64,000 bases of DNA from positions 1 through 64,000 of the forward strand of contig JAHIQM010000002.1 of the NCBI GenBank assembly GCA_018902545.1, in the 5' to 3' direction. Every line of letters starts with the position of its first letter. Position 1 is the first letter of the stretch. Shown piece after piece: positions 63,058-64,000 of this stretch. A model generated the notes under the pieces. That model made no database searches. It saw nothing but the letters and a program-made list of their open reading frames with translations, and was not told where the DNA came from. The position numbers were made by a program, and so were the translations under genes. The DNA is from Pseudomonadota bacterium. GTDB taxonomy: Bacteria > Desulfobacterota > Desulfovibrionia > Desulfovibrionales > Desulfomicrobiaceae.

Positions 63058-63357
63058 GTGTTCGTTGTAATCGTCGATATCGTGGTCAAAAGGGAGTTCG
63101 TGGAAGATTTCCGGGAAGCGATCCTACGGCAGGGAAAAAACTCGCGGGATCTGGAAAAAGGGTGCCTCGGATTCGACATCCTGCAGGACCCCGAAGATCC
63201 AGCCCGCTTCACTCTGTACGAGGTCTACACGGACGCGGCCACCTTTCATGACGTCCATCGTGCAACCGCCCATTTCCAGGAGTACGCCAGCACCACCGCG
63301 CCTTGGGTAGAAAGCAAGAGCATGCGCGCCCTGCACAAACTCTGGCCTGCATCCTGA
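63058..63357 (+). CDS. antibiotic biosynthesis monooxygenase (ABM) domain protein
   Basis: 99-aa dimeric alpha-beta barrel. FVVIVDIVVKREFVEDFREA, then GCLGFDILQDPEDPARFTLY and a His-rich HDVHRATAHFQEY helix match the family. The start is GTG with GGAGG nine bases upstream. Family members are small oxygenases or LsrG-like isomerases; the substrate is unknown. It is coupled to the Cys-containing protein before it. Confidence 0.85.
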   Translation: MFVVIVDIVVKREFVEDFREAILRQGKNSRDLEKGCLGFDILQDPEDPARFTLYEVYTDAATFHDVHRATAHFQEYASTTAPWVESKSMRALHKLWPAS

Positions 63358-63377
63358 CTGGCGCTCTGCTTCGAATG

Positions 63378-63412
63378 GCCCCGCAAGAAGTCCAATCCCT
63401 TGAGGGCGGGGC
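63378..63412. terminator. hairpin between convergent genes
   Basis: GCCCCGC (63378-63384) pairs with GCGGGGC (63406-63412) around a 21-base loop. There is no clear T-tract, so it is only a possible terminator or transcript end. Confidence 0.35.
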
Positions 63413-63505
63413 GCTTCTCAGTTTGCTGACCAACTAAAAGCACACGTTGTTGCCTCTCGCGAATGACGCTCAATGACTCAGCGCGGCTTTATGCAGTGAC
63501 ATCCA

Positions 63506-64000
63506 TTACAGGTATTTGATGGCGACAAATCCCAGGATGGCCAGCACGACCAGAAGCGAGGCCGTCAGTTCGAAATGACGTTCCATGAAAGGCTTGATTT
63601 TTGCGCCGAAAAGACGAATGAGCCCGGCCACCAGGAAAAAGCGCATGCCCCGGCCAATGGTCGAGGCCAGGACGAATTGGAGCAGATCAAAGCTCATCAT
63701 GCCCGAGGCGATGGTGAAAACCTTGTACGGAATGGGCGTCACTGCAGCAACGAGCACGCCGAAGAAGCCATAGTTCTCGTACCAGGTACGCACAGCCTCT
63801 ACCACCGACTCTCCGTTGTACATGCGCACGATGGGCTGCCCCACAGTCTCCCAGAGCCCCCAGCCGATGAAATAGCCGAGCATCCCGCCCGCCACCGAGG
63901 CCACGGTGCACCACAGGGCCAGTTTGAACCAGCGCGAGGGCGTGGAAAAGCACAGGGCGATGAGCAGGACGTCCGGCGGCACCGGAAAAAAGGAGCTTTC
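63506..64000 (-). CDS. YqaA/DedA-type (VTT domain) membrane protein, 5' end outside the window
   Basis: The frame is still open at the right edge. It reads ESSFFPVPPDVLLIALCFST just inside it, the family hallmark of YqaA. Visible helices include WCTVASVAGGMLGYFIGWGL, VAAVTPIPYKVFTIASGMM and ASLLVVLAILGFVAIKYL. About 164 codons are present; a few dozen N-terminal residues are probably missing. Function of the family is linked to lipid scrambling. Confidence 0.88.
   Translation of the reverse strand, partial: ESSFFPVPPDVLLIALCFSTPSRWFKLALWCTVASVAGGMLGYFIGWGLWETVGQPIVRMYNGESVVEAVRTWYENYGFFGVLVAAVTPIPYKVFTIASGMMSFDLLQFVLASTIGRGMRFFLVAGLIRLFGAKIKPFMERHFELTASLLVVLAILGFVAIKYL

Overview
The window comes from a GC-rich deltaproteobacterial chromosome, most likely a Desulfovibrionales-type sulfate reducer such as a Desulfomicrobium relative. 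This is inferred from c-type cytochrome motifs in a secreted protein and in a chemoreceptor, a selenocysteine tRNA, a cdaA-cdaR-glmM cluster joined to folP and ftsH, and several small Cys-rich proteins. No 16S or other marker gene is visible to settle the taxon.

Layout. 1-300: tandem sigma70-like promoters and a boxA-like leader on the minus strand, probably driving an rRNA operon that runs off the left edge. 302-10832 (minus): asnS, priA, galU, glmM, cdaR-like, cdaA, folP and ftsH, covering translation, replication restart, envelope sugars, c-di-AMP synthesis, folate and proteolysis. 11049-11142: tRNA-Sec with its own promoter. 11202-15526 (minus): an amidohydrolase, an orphan substrate-binding protein, a haem-c chemoreceptor and a tetrahaem cytochrome. 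16236-19801 (minus): argF-argG-argH. 19982-33534: mixed housekeeping genes (lipoprotein, ybeY, phoH, moaA, an NFACT protein, dksA, four tRNAs, a HerA-like ATPase, opgG) and two YcaO-domain genes, one fused to TPRs and followed by a MoaE-like gene. 33770-37839: four glycosyltransferases, probably for lipopolysaccharide core or a surface glycan.

38081-47215 is an accessory region. It holds a secreted Gly/Lys-repeat protein, hipBA, two near-identical 912-bp REP-associated-transposase (RAYT) elements with 24-bp inverted ends, two further RAYT remnants, a degraded ISL3 transposase and an AT-rich orphan cytosine methylase. Between the two RAYT elements sits a tightly overlapping three-gene operon: a pRiA4b ORF-3-like protein, an RNase H-fold DUF429-like protein and an unknown small protein. 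It is the best candidate here for an uncharacterised system.

47216-64000 returns to core-like content. It has a Na/Pi cotransporter followed by a sensor kinase and an HD-GYP response regulator, ppsA, an N-acetyl-beta-lysine (compatible solute) operon ablA-ablB overlapping a YitT membrane protein, and a minus-strand group of two small Cys-rich proteins, a GGDEF protein, an HD-GYP protein and a truncated solute-binding sensor gene. The right edge cuts a YqaA-type membrane protein gene. Gene starts were chosen by ribosome-binding site and family N-termini. All family names rest on reading the translated sequence, not on database searches.
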